A stretch of 11,744 nt of DNA from Thermoplasmata archaeon (GCA_021826795.1 JAKAYM010000050.1:1-11744); one strand, 5' to 3'. Counted from the first letter of the stretch, positions 1 to 7,459 are shown. The notes: a model not told the origin generated them from the sequence alone. Made by a program: numbers and translations.

Positions 1-645
1 TGGGCATACCTCATAACACATATAGCATGATGTGCATCTGTATGCACTGTCCATGAGAAGTTCTATACGCTCCTGCTTTTTTGTATCCCTAACATCATCG
101 ATAAATCTGAATCCCTTGGCGTGAGCCGCAGGACCAAGGAATTTTTCATCCTCTTTTACGGATGGGCATGCCGATACACATAATCCGCAGTATATGCATT
201 CCTGGAACTTCCAGACTTCAGTCTGATCTTCCGGGGTCATGCGCTGCTCGTTCTCTCCCATAAGTACCGATTCATCTGCTATGAGTCTGGGCATTACCTT
301 GTAGATTTTATCGTAGAAGCCGTCTATATCTGTAATGAGGTCCCTGACTCCGGGATAATAATCCATGCTCTCAACATTTATTTCATTCTTTTCATTGACT
401 GCCTGCAATGCAATTGTCCTGCATGCCAGTGATGGAATACCATTTATCTTCATTGAACAGCTTCCACAGACCGCCATATGGCAGGATGCACGGTATGCCA
501 GAGATGGGTCCTGTTCTGATTTTATTCTTCTGAGCACCTCTGTCATCTGCGTGTATTTATCTGCCTTGAGTTTGTAGGACTTCCAGAATGCACCGTCCTT
601 ATCATTATATTTCTTTATATTCACGGTTATTTCTTTTTCTTCCAT
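1..645 (-). CDS. sdhB: Succinate dehydrogenase iron-sulfur subunit, partial (C-terminus off left edge)
   Basis: Iron-sulfur subunit of succinate:quinone oxidoreductase (TCA cycle and respiratory chain, membrane-associated). It passes electrons from SdhA towards quinone. The frame is open to base 1, giving 215 residues with no stop. Visible motifs: a plant-ferredoxin-like [2Fe-2S] site with C55, C60, C63 and C75; a [4Fe-4S] motif [12 protein letters not shown] at 150-161; and a third motif [12 protein letters not shown] at 204-215. Enzymes with a [3Fe-4S] third centre lack a cysteine at the position of C207, so this protein has all four ligands for a cubane there. The ATG lies directly after the sdhA stop codon. 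It is preceded by a good Shine-Dalgarno GAGGGTG inside the end of sdhA, so the two are probably translationally coupled. Membrane-anchor subunits would be expected beyond the left edge. Confidence 0.95.
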   Translation of the reverse strand, partial: MEEKEITVNIKKYNDKDGAFWKSYKLKADKYTQMTEVLRRIKSEQDPSLAYRASCHMAVCGSCSMKINGIPSLACRTIALQAVNEKNEINVESMDYYPGVRDLITDIDGFYDKIYKVMPRLIADESVLMGENEQRMTPEDQTEVWKFQECIYCGLCVSACPSVKEDEKFLGPAAHAKGFRFIDDVRDTKKQERIELLMDSAYRCTSCYMCYEVCP

Positions 646-2340
646 TTAATACACCCTCGCTTCAGGTTTCCACCTTGTATATGTTACAGGCTTATATGAT
701 ATTTTAATTTCATCACCTGCTAGATAGGTTAATGTATGCTTCATCCAGTTCTTGTCATCCCTTGCTGGATAATCATCCCTAAAGTGGGCACCCCTTGTTT
801 CAGTTCTGTTGAGTGCTGCAGTGGCCATAGTATATGCAACATCCAGCATGTTTCTGGTTTCCAGTGCATTGAATAATTCAGTATTATAGTTAGATGTTTT
901 ATCTGTAACATACATGGATCTTGCCCTTACCCTTAAATCCTTTATTTTTGAAACAGCCTCTGCCAGTTTGTCGTTGTCCCTGAATATACCCACATTATCC
1001 CACATTATATCCCTGAGTTCCTCTGTCAGGACACCGAAGTGTTCTCCGGTTTCTCTCTTGATATAAGCATAGGCAGCGTCTATTATTGGCTCCACGTTGC
1101 TGTTTGTCTCAACGTTTTTATGTGTCTTCAGGAATTCTACCATTGTGTTTCCCGTTTCCCTCCCATATACCACCGTTTCCAGGAGAGAATTGGAACCGAG
1201 CCTGTTTGCTCCATGTACAGACACACAGGCAGATTCACCTGCAGAAAATACACCATTTAAATCGTGATTTGTTCCGGTGGTATCCACATCTATACCGCCC
1301 ATGAAATAATGCTGTGCAGGCCTTACAGGTATCATTTCCTCAGAAGCATCCACACCGGAGAAATTCTTCGCAGCATCGTATGCCAGGGCAAGTCTTTCTA
1401 TTATATACTTCTTGCCTAGATGCCTTAAATCAAGTCCTAGGTAACCACCTTCAAAGCCCCTGCCCTCTCTTATTTCGATGGTCATTGACCTTGATACTAT
1501 ATCTCTGGGTGCCAGGTCGAATTTATGTGGAGCATATTTTGCCATAAATCTTTCGCCCTTATTGTTCTTTAATATAGCGCCCTCTGCCCTTGCAGCCTCG
1601 CTGATAAGGATATCCGATGGATAGAGCCCGGTGGGATGGAACTGCACAAATTCAGGATCCTTCAAAGCAACTCCGGATCTTAAGGCTATGCCCTGCCCGT
1701 CTCCTGTATTAATATAGCTGTTTGTTGTGTGTTTGTACATCATTCCTATTCCGCCGGATGCAATCAGCAGTGCCCTGGATTTCAGATATATGGGATTCAA
1801 TGTTTTCATTTCCATTGCAACGAGTCCGTTGACATTATTTCCTTCCTTTACTATATCCAGAACATAGTATTCATTATAATATTCTATGTTTTTGAATCCT
1901 GTTGAATGTTCAAACAATGTATGTAAAAGTGCCATACCGGTTTTATCTGCGATGAATCTTGTTCTTGGATATGTCTGTCCACCGAAATATCTCAGTGCAA
2001 TCCTTCCGTCCGGCTGCCTGTTGAAAGGAGCTCCCCATGCATCCAGAAGGTTTACTATATCTCCTGATTTCTTTGATAATAATTCAGCTGCATCCTGATC
2101 CACAAGATAGTCGCCACCCTTTACCTCATCATAGGACATGAAATCCGGATCATCGTTTGGATCTGAATTTCCCATTATATATGCCGCTATGCCACCTTCT
2201 GCAGCGGCTGAATGCGACCTTGTAGGAAACACCTTTGAAACAACAGCCACTGAAAAACCTGCAGCCGCAACGATATTGGCAGCCATTAAACCTGCCAGAC
2301 CTCCTCCTAAAATAACTGCATCATATTCTTTTTTTTCCAT
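646..2340 (-). CDS. sdhA: Succinate dehydrogenase flavoprotein subunit
   Basis: Catalytic FAD subunit that oxidises succinate to fumarate. The 564 residues are a full-length family member. Visible landmarks: dinucleotide-binding glycines GGGLAG at 12-17; H43 in [11 protein letters not shown], the expected site of covalent FAD attachment (equivalent to His45 of E. coli SdhA); FHPTG with H235; R279 in PRDIVSR, the expected proton-transfer arginine; H344 in HYFMGG; and R380 in [13 protein letters not shown], a dicarboxylate-binding arginine. The C-terminal [14 protein letters not shown] segment is also typical. The presence of H43 and the other active-site residues argues for a real succinate dehydrogenase or fumarate reductase rather than L-aspartate oxidase. 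The gene follows mdh by 71 nt and abuts sdhB, so mdh-sdhA-sdhB form a same-strand TCA-cycle block, possibly with an extra internal promoter before sdhA. Confidence 0.97.
   Translation of the reverse strand: MEKKEYDAVILGGGLAGLMAANIVAAAGFSVAVVSKVFPTRSHSAAAEGGIAAYIMGNSDPNDDPDFMSYDEVKGGDYLVDQDAAELLSKKSGDIVNLLDAWGAPFNRQPDGRIALRYFGGQTYPRTRFIADKTGMALLHTLFEHSTGFKNIEYYNEYYVLDIVKEGNNVNGLVAMEMKTLNPIYLKSRALLIASGGIGMMYKHTTNSYINTGDGQGIALRSGVALKDPEFVQFHPTGLYPSDILISEAARAEGAILKNNKGERFMAKYAPHKFDLAPRDIVSRSMTIEIREGRGFEGGYLGLDLRHLGKKYIIERLALAYDAAKNFSGVDASEEMIPVRPAQHYFMGGIDVDTTGTNHDLNGVFSAGESACVSVHGANRLGSNSLLETVVYGRETGNTMVEFLKTHKNVETNSNVEPIIDAAYAYIKRETGEHFGVLTEELRDIMWDNVGIFRDNDKLAEAVSKIKDLRVRARSMYVTDKTSNYNTELFNALETRNMLDVAYTMATAALNRTETRGAHFRDDYPARDDKNWMKHTLTYLAGDEIKISYKPVTYTRWKPEARVY
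652..658 (-). promoter_or_regulatory. Shine-Dalgarno site of sdhB
   Basis: On the minus strand GAGGGTG lies inside the last codons of sdhA, 6 nt before the sdhB ATG. It matches the complement of the archaeal 16S rRNA 3' end (GGAGGTGA). It fixes the sdhB start at 645 and suggests coupling to sdhA translation. Confidence 0.65.
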
Positions 2341-2346
2341 GAAATT

Positions 2347-2352
2347 ACCACC
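2347..2352 (-). promoter_or_regulatory. Ribosome binding site of sdhA
   Basis: GGTGGT on the minus strand, 6 nt before the sdhA ATG. This is a reasonable match to GGTGAT. It would lie within the short leader produced from the TATA-like element just upstream. Confidence 0.5.
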
Positions 2353-2380
2353 AGTATATATTTTTTATGTTAGTATGAAA

Positions 2381-2390
2381 TAAAATATAA
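2381..2390 (-). promoter_or_regulatory. Putative TATA box for sdhA
   Basis: TTATATTTTA on the minus strand in the mdh-sdhA gap, centred about 45 nt before the sdhA ATG. With initiation about 26 nt downstream it would give a leader of about 18 nt holding the ribosome binding site. The region is AT-rich, so a chance match is possible. Confidence 0.4.
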
Positions 2391-2403
2391 AATTTTTGAT
2401 TAA

Positions 2404-2417
2404 CACTGTTTTCAGTG
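2404..2417 (-). terminator. Short hairpin at the mdh stop codon, possible weak terminator
   Basis: CACTG and CAGTG form a 5-bp stem around a 4-base loop, overlapping the last codon and TGA of mdh. On the minus strand the next bases are AT-rich but not a clean T run. The stem is short, so this may only slow transcription between mdh and sdhA or be chance. Confidence 0.2.
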
Positions 2418-3380
2418 AGATGCAAAGTAGTCATCGGCCAGTTTGCAATTCTTATTCACAGAGTCGACGCTTTTAATCCATTCCTTTGCATCCCCCTCAC
2501 TGAACTCAAGGTCATATATTTCCTCAACCCCGTGTTTGCCGATTTTTATTGGAACTCCGATGAATTTATTGCTTATTTTATACTTCTCGGCATGTTTGCC
2601 GGTAAGGTAAGCAGCACAGGGAATTACCCTTTTCTCATCGTTTATCACTGATTCAACCATGACAGATATGGATATGGAAGGTGCATAGAATGCAGTTCCT
2701 GTTTTATAATAATTCAGGATTTCTCCACCGCCGAATCTTGTTCTCTTTATGATTTCATCGATCTTTTCCTTGCTGAGTAGATTGGAAATCGGTATTCCTG
2801 AGACACTGGAATAATGTATGAATGGAACCATATCATCACCATGTCCACCGATAACAAAGGCATTGACATCTCTTACTGAAACATCGAGGGCCTCTGCCAG
2901 AAATGTTCTGAATCTTGAGCTATCCAGTGAACCACCGAGACCTATTACTCTCTCCGGGCTGATTCCAGATGCCTTCTGAAGTGCATATGCCATTATATCT
3001 GCCGGATTTGTTACAGCTATAATAATTGAATCCGGTGAGTATTTCTTTATCTGCTCTCCAACATCTTTCATTATCCCTATATTTTTTACTAGAAGGTCAT
3101 CCCTGCTCATGACAGGTTTTCTTGCCATGCCTGCAGTAACAACTATAACATCAGACCCTTTCAGATTCTTGTATACCGTGGAATCCTGAGTGCAGAATCC
3201 CTGCAACTTGCAATCAAAACCGAAATGCGGAGCTCCCTCCTGAATATCCAGTGCCTTTCCCTGTGCTACTCCGTCAACAATATCAAAGATTTTGATATCT
3301 GCAATATCCTTAATAGCCAGAACCTGTGCCACACTTGCTCCTACTGCTCCTGCGCCAATAATAGAAATCGTTTTGTCCAT
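2412..3380 (-). CDS. mdh: Malate dehydrogenase (LDH-like type)
   Basis: NAD(P)-dependent oxidation of malate to oxaloacetate, cytoplasmic, TCA cycle. The 322 residues match the usual length of the lactate/malate dehydrogenase superfamily. Visible motifs: Rossmann loop G9-x-G11-xx-G14; acidic D33 at the end of the second strand, which favours NAD over NADP; R87 and R93 in the mobile loop AGMARKPVMSRDDLL; N125 in VTNPAD; D153 and R156 in LDSSRFR; and catalytic H180 in GGHGDD. Arginine at position 87, where lactate dehydrogenases carry glutamine, supports malate as substrate. The ATG has no Shine-Dalgarno site but has a TATA-like element 25 nt upstream, so the mRNA is probably leaderless. The gene is first in a block with sdhA and sdhB and diverges from pdxS. 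Confidence 0.95.
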   Translation of the reverse strand: MDKTISIIGAGAVGASVAQVLAIKDIADIKIFDIVDGVAQGKALDIQEGAPHFGFDCKLQGFCTQDSTVYKNLKGSDVIVVTAGMARKPVMSRDDLLVKNIGIMKDVGEQIKKYSPDSIIIAVTNPADIMAYALQKASGISPERVIGLGGSLDSSRFRTFLAEALDVSVRDVNAFVIGGHGDDMVPFIHYSSVSGIPISNLLSKEKIDEIIKRTRFGGGEILNYYKTGTAFYAPSISISVMVESVINDEKRVIPCAAYLTGKHAEKYKISNKFIGVPIKIGKHGVEEIYDLEFSEGDAKEWIKSVDSVNKNCKLADDYFASH

Positions 3381-3400
3381 GATATGATATAGTCATTAAA

Positions 3401-3409
3401 ATTAAATAT
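3401..3409 (-). promoter_or_regulatory. Putative TATA box for mdh (leaderless)
   Basis: ATTTAATAT-type element (ATATTTAAT read on the minus strand) centred about 25 nt before the mdh ATG. The spacing is what a leaderless archaeal transcript would show. No Shine-Dalgarno match precedes the ATG. Confidence 0.5.
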
Positions 3410-3460
3410 TTTTGTATTAACCTGAAAGTATTCGGAATTTTTAAAAAGCTCTGATAAAGC

Positions 3461-3468
3461 GTATATAT
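3461..3468 (+). promoter_or_regulatory. Putative TATA box for pdxS (leaderless)
   Basis: GTATATAT centred about 26 nt before the pdxS ATG. The following bases to the ATG contain no Shine-Dalgarno match, so transcription probably starts at or next to the start codon. It shares the 110-nt divergent region with the mdh promoter. Confidence 0.5.
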
Positions 3469-3490
3469 GTAATAATGATAATGTTCTATT

Positions 3491-4483
3491 ATGTTGGATC
3501 TTAAGAATATGAAATTCGGCGATGAACTTTTAAAACGTGGTTTTGCAAAGATGACCAAGGGTGGTGTTGTTATGGATGTAACCAATGCAGAACAGGCTAA
3601 AATAGCAGAGAAGGCGGGAGCAGTTTCTGTAATGGCTCTGGAAAGGGTTCCATCCGATATAAGGGCACAGGGTGGTGTGGCGAGAATGTCTGATCCCTTA
3701 AAGGTAAAGGAAATCCTTGACGCAGTTTCAATACCAGTAATGGCCAAGGTCAGAATAGGCCATCTCAGCGAGGCTTCAATACTTGAATCGCTTGGAGTTG
3801 ATATGCTGGATGAAAGTGAGGTTCTCACACCGGCAGATCCGTTTTACCATATAAACAAAAAACTTTATAAAGTACCGGTAGTTTGCGGGGCCAGAACTTT
3901 CCCGGAGGCAGTCAGGAGAATATTTGAAGGTGCTGCAATGATTCGAACAAAGGGAGAAGCGGGCACCGGCAATATAATAGAAGCGGTTAGGCATATAAGA
4001 ACGGTAACCGATGGAATATACATATTGAATTCACTTACAAACGACGAATTATTTAATATTGCAGAAAATATGTCCAAGAGTTATGTTACCCTACGGGAGT
4101 TGACATCAGAGGACCTCTACGGTGAATCAGGCAAAATGCCATATAATAACGTTTATTACGGAATGGATTTCAGGGAAATATCAAACGAAATATTTAAGGT
4201 AATAAAGGAAATCAAACATCTGAAAAGATTGCCCCTTGTTAATTTTGCCGCAGGTGGAATTGCAACACCTGCTGATGCTGCACTCATGATGAAAATGGGT
4301 ATGGATGGTGTATTTGTAGGCAGTGGAATATTCAAATCGCAGGATCCACAAAAGATGGCGAATGCTATAGTAGATGCCACAGAAAATTTCGAAGATTACA
4401 AACTGCTTGGTGATATTTCCTCCGGCCTTGAGGGAATGCATGGACTGGACATATCAGAAATAGAGAAATTACAGAATAGATAA
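3491..4483 (+). CDS. pdxS: Pyridoxal 5'-phosphate synthase, PdxS subunit
   Basis: Synthase subunit of the DXP-independent vitamin B6 pathway. It builds PLP from ribose 5-phosphate, glyceraldehyde 3-phosphate and ammonia delivered by PdxT. The 330 residues form one (beta/alpha)8 barrel of usual length. Visible landmarks: D29 in VVMDVTN; K86 in MAKVRIGH (the Schiff-base lysine, K81 in B. subtilis); K154 in [12 protein letters not shown] (the second catalytic lysine, K149 in B. subtilis); and the phosphate-binding [14 protein letters not shown] and GVFVGSGIF segments. The PdxS partner PdxT follows after 14 nt. The ATG has no Shine-Dalgarno site but a TATA-like box about 26 nt upstream, consistent with a leaderless first gene. 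PdxS proteins normally form a dodecamer decorated with PdxT. Confidence 0.97.
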   Translation: MLDLKNMKFGDELLKRGFAKMTKGGVVMDVTNAEQAKIAEKAGAVSVMALERVPSDIRAQGGVARMSDPLKVKEILDAVSIPVMAKVRIGHLSEASILESLGVDMLDESEVLTPADPFYHINKKLYKVPVVCGARTFPEAVRRIFEGAAMIRTKGEAGTGNIIEAVRHIRTVTDGIYILNSLTNDELFNIAENMSKSYVTLRELTSEDLYGESGKMPYNNVYYGMDFREISNEIFKVIKEIKHLKRLPLVNFAAGGIATPADAALMMKMGMDGVFVGSGIFKSQDPQKMANAIVDATENFEDYKLLGDISSGLEGMHGLDISEIEKLQNR

Positions 4484-4497
4484 GGAATGATACAACA

Positions 4498-5070
4498 ATG
4501 AAGATCGGTGTACTGAATATTCAGGGCGATGTTTCAGAGCATTTCCAGATGATAAAGCATTTACATGGAAAATATAATGTTGACCCTGTAAACGTTAAAA
4601 CCATTGAAAACCTTCATGGACTTTCAGGTCTAATTATACCCGGTGGCGAGAGCACGGTGATATACAAAATCCTCAAGAAATCAGGTATGTATGAAAAAAT
4701 TTATGAAATGGCCAGATCGGGAATGCCTGTAATGGGAACCTGTGCCGGTGCCATACTTCTTTCCAGCGATACCGGAGATAGCAGGGTAAATGGTATGAAC
4801 CTTATAGATATAACAATAAAGAGAAACGCTTACGGCAGGCAGATTAACTCATTCATAAAATCCATCAACATTGAAGATATCGGGAATTTCAATGCTGTTT
4901 TTATAAGAGCACCCGGAATAGAATTACCGGGCAATTCTACGGTCATGGCCACTGTGAATGGTAGCCCTGTCATGGTCAGGGAAGATAATATACTTGCAAT
5001 GACGTTCCACCCTGAACTCACCGGAGATAACAGAATACATGAATATTTTGTTTCCATGATTGATCATTGA
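4498..5070 (+). CDS. pdxT: Pyridoxal 5'-phosphate synthase, glutaminase subunit PdxT
   Basis: Class I glutamine amidotransferase that hydrolyses glutamine and channels ammonia into PdxS. The 190 residues match the family's usual size. The catalytic triad is visible as C82 in MGTCAGA, H171 and E173 in FHPEL. The glycine-rich GGESTVI at 49-55 is the PdxT signature that forms the oxyanion region. The start codon lies 14 nt after the pdxS stop. It follows an imperfect ribosome binding site, GGAATGAT, with 6 nt spacing. Co-transcription with pdxS is very likely. The protein ends just before a TATA-like element that could start a separate transcript for the next gene. Confidence 0.96.
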   Translation: MKIGVLNIQGDVSEHFQMIKHLHGKYNVDPVNVKTIENLHGLSGLIIPGGESTVIYKILKKSGMYEKIYEMARSGMPVMGTCAGAILLSSDTGDSRVNGMNLIDITIKRNAYGRQINSFIKSINIEDIGNFNAVFIRAPGIELPGNSTVMATVNGSPVMVREDNILAMTFHPELTGDNRIHEYFVSMIDH

Positions 5071-5090
5071 AATTAATTTGAAAAAATTAG

Positions 5091-5097
5091 TTATATC
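5091..5097 (+). promoter_or_regulatory. Putative TATA box before the 66-residue membrane protein
   Basis: TTATATC centred about 22 nt before the ATG at 5116, with no Shine-Dalgarno site between. This fits leaderless initiation. The 45-nt gap after pdxT holds nothing else that I can see. Confidence 0.35.
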
Positions 5098-5115
5098 ATT
5101 TTATGATCTGGAACA

Positions 5116-5316
5116 ATGAAAAATAGTACTGTTAAAAATTTGATAAGGTCAAATGTCATTATAGGAGTTATTACAGTTATTTTCGTTATATATATAATTT
5201 CCAATTTCAAATTTTATCTGGCCAATGTTTTATTAATTGACGTTCTCGCAGTCATCCTTGGCATGTCGTTTGCCTTAACCATGTTTCTGTGGGTTATTGG
5301 AATAACAAAGGCTTAA
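5116..5316 (+). CDS. Small two-helix membrane protein, unknown function
   Basis: I do not recognise the family. The 66 residues begin with a basic, polar stretch (MKNSTVKNLIRSN). Two hydrophobic segments follow, about 13-29 and 36-62, separated by a short NFKFY turn, and the chain ends in TKA. This suggests a hairpin membrane protein with little exposed sequence and no obvious catalytic or metal-binding residues. Positive charges at the N-terminus favour both ends on the cytoplasmic side. It lies between pdxT and the PPC-domain gene on the same strand, with its own TATA-like element, so it may be independently transcribed. Coding is supported by a clean ATG, correct placement between genes and a coherent membrane topology. 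No homology can be claimed. Confidence 0.6.
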   Translation: MKNSTVKNLIRSNVIIGVITVIFVIYIISNFKFYLANVLLIDVLAVILGMSFALTMFLWVIGITKA

Positions 5317-5319
5317 TAT
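5312..5319 (+). promoter_or_regulatory. Putative TATA box before the PPC-domain gene
   Basis: CTTAATAT overlaps the stop codon of the preceding small gene and is centred about 23 nt before the ATG at 5339. The position suits a leaderless transcript, and no Shine-Dalgarno match is present. The match is modest. Confidence 0.3.
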
Positions 5320-5338
5320 GGCTTTTTAATTGCAAACT

Positions 5339-5755
5339 ATGCAGGATAATATTGAAAATAACATAATAGTTGCTAAGTTCGATGCAGGTGAAGATGTGAT
5401 TCAAAATTTAAACAAACTTGTTGATAAATATAAAATAAAATCCGGTTTTATAGACATGGGCATCGGAATGGTAAAGGACCTAAAAATTGGTTACTGGAAT
5501 ATAAATAAATACGAGGAACTGACCATAGTTGAAAGATGTGAGCTTGTTGCATTTCATGGTTCCATTGCCGATGACGAGAACAGGTTTCATATACATATAG
5601 GAGTTGCAAGGAAGGACCATCAGCTTTACGGGGGGCATTTCTTCAGTGGTGTTGCAGATCCCTTGATGGAGATAAAAATTACAAAATTTGAAACGGTTAA
5701 ATTTACCAGAAAATATAATGATAAATCAACCCTCAAGGAGCTGAATATAAAATAA
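5339..5755 (+). CDS. PPC/DUF296-domain protein
   Basis: A stand-alone PPC (plant and prokaryote conserved, DUF296) domain of 138 residues, the usual size for prokaryotic members. In plants the domain is joined to AT-hooks, but none are present here. The signature is visible: the ELVAFHGSIA strand at 68-77, the metal-site-like FHIHIGVA with H84 and H86, then LYGGHF with H100. In solved prokaryotic members such histidines lie close together in a trimeric fold and can bind zinc, but the biochemical role is not established. A TTG three codons upstream (5330) is in frame. I prefer ATG 5339 because it is the commoner start and sits about 23 nt after a TATA-like box. queE begins 14 nt after the stop codon, so a link to deazaguanine synthesis is possible but unproven. 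Confidence 0.85.
   Translation: MQDNIENNIIVAKFDAGEDVIQNLNKLVDKYKIKSGFIDMGIGMVKDLKIGYWNINKYEELTIVERCELVAFHGSIADDENRFHIHIGVARKDHQLYGGHFFSGVADPLMEIKITKFETVKFTRKYNDKSTLKELNIK
5743..5753 (+). promoter_or_regulatory. Putative TATA box for queE
   Basis: GAATATAAAAT overlaps the end of the PPC-domain gene and is centred about 22 nt before the queE ATG. The 14-nt gap contains no Shine-Dalgarno site, so queE may start a leaderless transcript for queE-folE-queD. Confidence 0.4.
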
Positions 5756-5769
5756 ATTATTGAAATTAT

Positions 5770-6411
5770 ATGAAAATTAATGAAATTTTTTTAAGTATCC
5801 AGGGAGAAGGTTATTACACCGGAGAAAAAATGGTATTTGTGAGAACAGAGTATTGCAACCTGAGATGCTCATGGTGTGATACAGAGTATTCGTTCGATGA
5901 AGGAAAGGAAATGAGCCTGAATGAAATTGTCGATGCAGTGAACAATCTTTCAAAGAAAATGGTAAAATGGGTTTGCCTTACAGGGGGTGAGCCATTAGTA
6001 CAGAATGAAGTTAATAGCCTGGTCAATATTTTATCCGGTAAGTATAATATACTTCTGGAAACCTCAGGGAGCCTGGATATCAAAAGATTCCTTCCTGATT
6101 ACAGGCATGTAAGAAAAGATATTGATTTCAAATTGCCATCATCAGGCATGTACAGGAAATTCAATGATAATAATTTAAAATACATGGATAATAGAGATTA
6201 TCTGAAATTTGTTGTAAATGATATGAATGATTTTAATGTTGCAATGAAAGAAATAAATGAAATCCCTCCTGATATCGGAATAGTCATTCAACCGGTGTAC
6301 GGGACTGATATTGCATGGCTTGCAGACAGGTTTATAGAATGTGCCCCGCCCAATGTAAGACTGATGCTACAGGAGCATAAATACATATTTGGAGACAAAA
6401 GAGGTGTCTAG
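5770..6411 (+). CDS. queE: 7-carboxy-7-deazaguanine synthase (radical SAM)
   Basis: Radical SAM enzyme that contracts 6-carboxy-5,6,7,8-tetrahydropterin to 7-carboxy-7-deazaguanine, on the route to preQ0. In archaea preQ0 feeds archaeosine at tRNA position 15. The 213 residues match the compact QueE fold. Visible motifs: the N-terminal EIFLSIQGEG typical of QueE; the cluster motif C29-x3-C33-x2-C36 (CNLRCSWCD); the SAM-binding LTGGEP at about 70-75; and LETSG in the following strand. The C-terminal LMLQEHKYIFG is also in keeping. The stop codon directly abuts the folE ATG. The next two genes make the substrate of this enzyme, which strongly supports the assignment over other small radical SAM activases. 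Confidence 0.95.
   Translation: MKINEIFLSIQGEGYYTGEKMVFVRTEYCNLRCSWCDTEYSFDEGKEMSLNEIVDAVNNLSKKMVKWVCLTGGEPLVQNEVNSLVNILSGKYNILLETSGSLDIKRFLPDYRHVRKDIDFKLPSSGMYRKFNDNNLKYMDNRDYLKFVVNDMNDFNVAMKEINEIPPDIGIVIQPVYGTDIAWLADRFIECAPPNVRLMLQEHKYIFGDKRGV
6401..6406 (+). promoter_or_regulatory. Shine-Dalgarno site of folE
   Basis: GAGGTG inside the last codons of queE, 5 nt before the folE ATG. It is a near-perfect match to the archaeal anti-Shine-Dalgarno sequence and indicates coupled translation. Confidence 0.7.
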
Positions 6412-6987
6412 ATGGAACAAAAAAATGAAAAAATACTGCGTGACAGCATAGAACAGCTTGTGTATAATTTACATAATGAGTATGGATGGTTCAACGAAGA
6501 AGAATTAAAGAATACACCAGGTAGAATTGAAAATTTCTACAGGGAATGGTACGGGACAAGAAACTTTGCCTTTACAAAATTCAAGGTTTCTGGCCATGAG
6601 AGCATGGTTATCATGAAGAATGTTTCATTTTATTCAATGTGTTCCCATCACTTACTTCCCTTTTTCGGCACGGTAAACATAGCATATCTGCCGAAGCCAT
6701 CAGGGTATATAGCTGGTGTAAGCAAACTTGTCAGGGCAGTTAACAAGATAGCCAGCAAGCCCCAGTTGCAGGAAAATATGACATCCGAAATAGTTGAACT
6801 ATTATATGAAAATCTGAATCCGCTCTTTGTAATGGTTACAGCCAAGGGACAGCATATGTGCATGATGATGCGCGGTGTCAGGCAGGAAGGTGCCACAATG
6901 GTGACATCATCTGTTAAGTATAATGATATAGTGAAGAAGGAACTAGAATCACTGAAGTCGGAAGCTTTGAAGATGATGGGTGAATAA
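6412..6987 (+). CDS. folE: GTP cyclohydrolase I (canonical FolE type)
   Basis: Converts GTP to 7,8-dihydroneopterin triphosphate and formate, the first step to the pterin intermediate used by QueD. The 191 residues have the family's usual length. The zinc ligands are visible as C77 and H80 in MCSHHLLPFFG and C150 in GQHMCMMMRGV. The N-terminal TPGRIENFY and the IAGVSKLVRAVN stretch are also characteristic of the tunnelling-fold FolE family. This is the classical zinc type, not the MptA/FolE2 type widespread in archaea. Its position between queE and queD, with no gap after queE and 1 nt before queD, indicates that the product is used for archaeosine synthesis, although a role in other pterins cannot be excluded. 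Confidence 0.96.
   Translation: MEQKNEKILRDSIEQLVYNLHNEYGWFNEEELKNTPGRIENFYREWYGTRNFAFTKFKVSGHESMVIMKNVSFYSMCSHHLLPFFGTVNIAYLPKPSGYIAGVSKLVRAVNKIASKPQLQENMTSEIVELLYENLNPLFVMVTAKGQHMCMMMRGVRQEGATMVTSSVKYNDIVKKELESLKSEALKMMGE
6978..6983 (+). promoter_or_regulatory. Shine-Dalgarno site deciding the queD start
   Basis: GGGTGA within the last codons of folE, with 5 nt to the ATG at 6989. It overlaps the alternative in-frame GTG at 6980, so that GTG is unlikely to be the start. Confidence 0.7.
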
Positions 6988-6988
6988 A

Positions 6989-7459
6989 ATGTACAGTATT
7001 AAAATTACAGGAAGACTGAAAGGGTTAACGTGGAGCTCAGGACATTATGTCCCGGACAATGAAAAATGCAAAAAATTCCACGGACATGATTATTCAATTG
7101 ATATTCTGATTGACTCCGGGTTTATAGAAGATTCAGGTATGTTAATGGATTTTACCATAGTCAAGAAGGCCATAAAACCAGTAATAGAAGATATGGATCA
7201 TAAATTCATGGTACCTGAGACGGACGTACGTGATAGCAGTATTAATGGCATGCTTGATATAATAGTAAGGGGAAAATACAGGGGAACGATGCCAGAAAAT
7301 GATGTTTTTATATTCCCATATCCAGCGGATACGGCAGAATACATAGCAAAATATTGCTATATTGAAATTCATAAGAAGATTCAGGATATCCTAAAGGATT
7401 TCAGGATGAAAATTGTTATACATGAAGGACCCGGAAATCTGGCCTCCTATACAGAATAA
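6989..7459 (+). CDS. queD: 6-carboxytetrahydropterin synthase (QueD/PTPS family)
   Basis: Acts on dihydroneopterin triphosphate to give 6-carboxy-5,6,7,8-tetrahydropterin, the substrate of QueE. From ATG 6989 the protein has 156 residues, slightly longer than the bacterial enzyme of about 120. Visible motifs: zinc ligands H19 (SSGHYV) and H31/H33 (HGHDY); catalytic C27 in CKKFHGH, with the spacing typical of QueD; MLMDF; MDHKFM; and the C-terminal IHEGPGNLASY, whose glutamate is the expected pterin-binding residue. The extra length is an insertion around residues 75-105 between the MDHKFM region and the DTAEYIAKY helix. The start is set by a Shine-Dalgarno site in the end of folE. Together with folE and queE it forms a complete route from GTP to carboxydeazaguanine. 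Confidence 0.92.
   Translation: MYSIKITGRLKGLTWSSGHYVPDNEKCKKFHGHDYSIDILIDSGFIEDSGMLMDFTIVKKAIKPVIEDMDHKFMVPETDVRDSSINGMLDIIVRGKYRGTMPENDVFIFPYPADTAEYIAKYCYIEIHKKIQDILKDFRMKIVIHEGPGNLASYTE

Noticed and set aside
365..577. Plus-strand 70-residue frame and several similar ones across 1039-2383
   Set aside because: Shadows of sdhB and sdhA. The minus-strand frames carry all cofactor and active-site motifs.
3310..3828. 172-residue minus-strand reading frame spanning the mdh start, the intergenic region and the start of pdxS
   Set aside because: It overlaps two well-conserved genes and both of their promoters, has Ser/Ile/Thr-rich composition typical of antisense frames, and shows no recognisable motif.
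5330..5338. TTG start adding three residues to the PPC-domain protein
   Set aside because: It lacks a Shine-Dalgarno site, and the ATG at 5339 is better placed relative to the TATA-like element.
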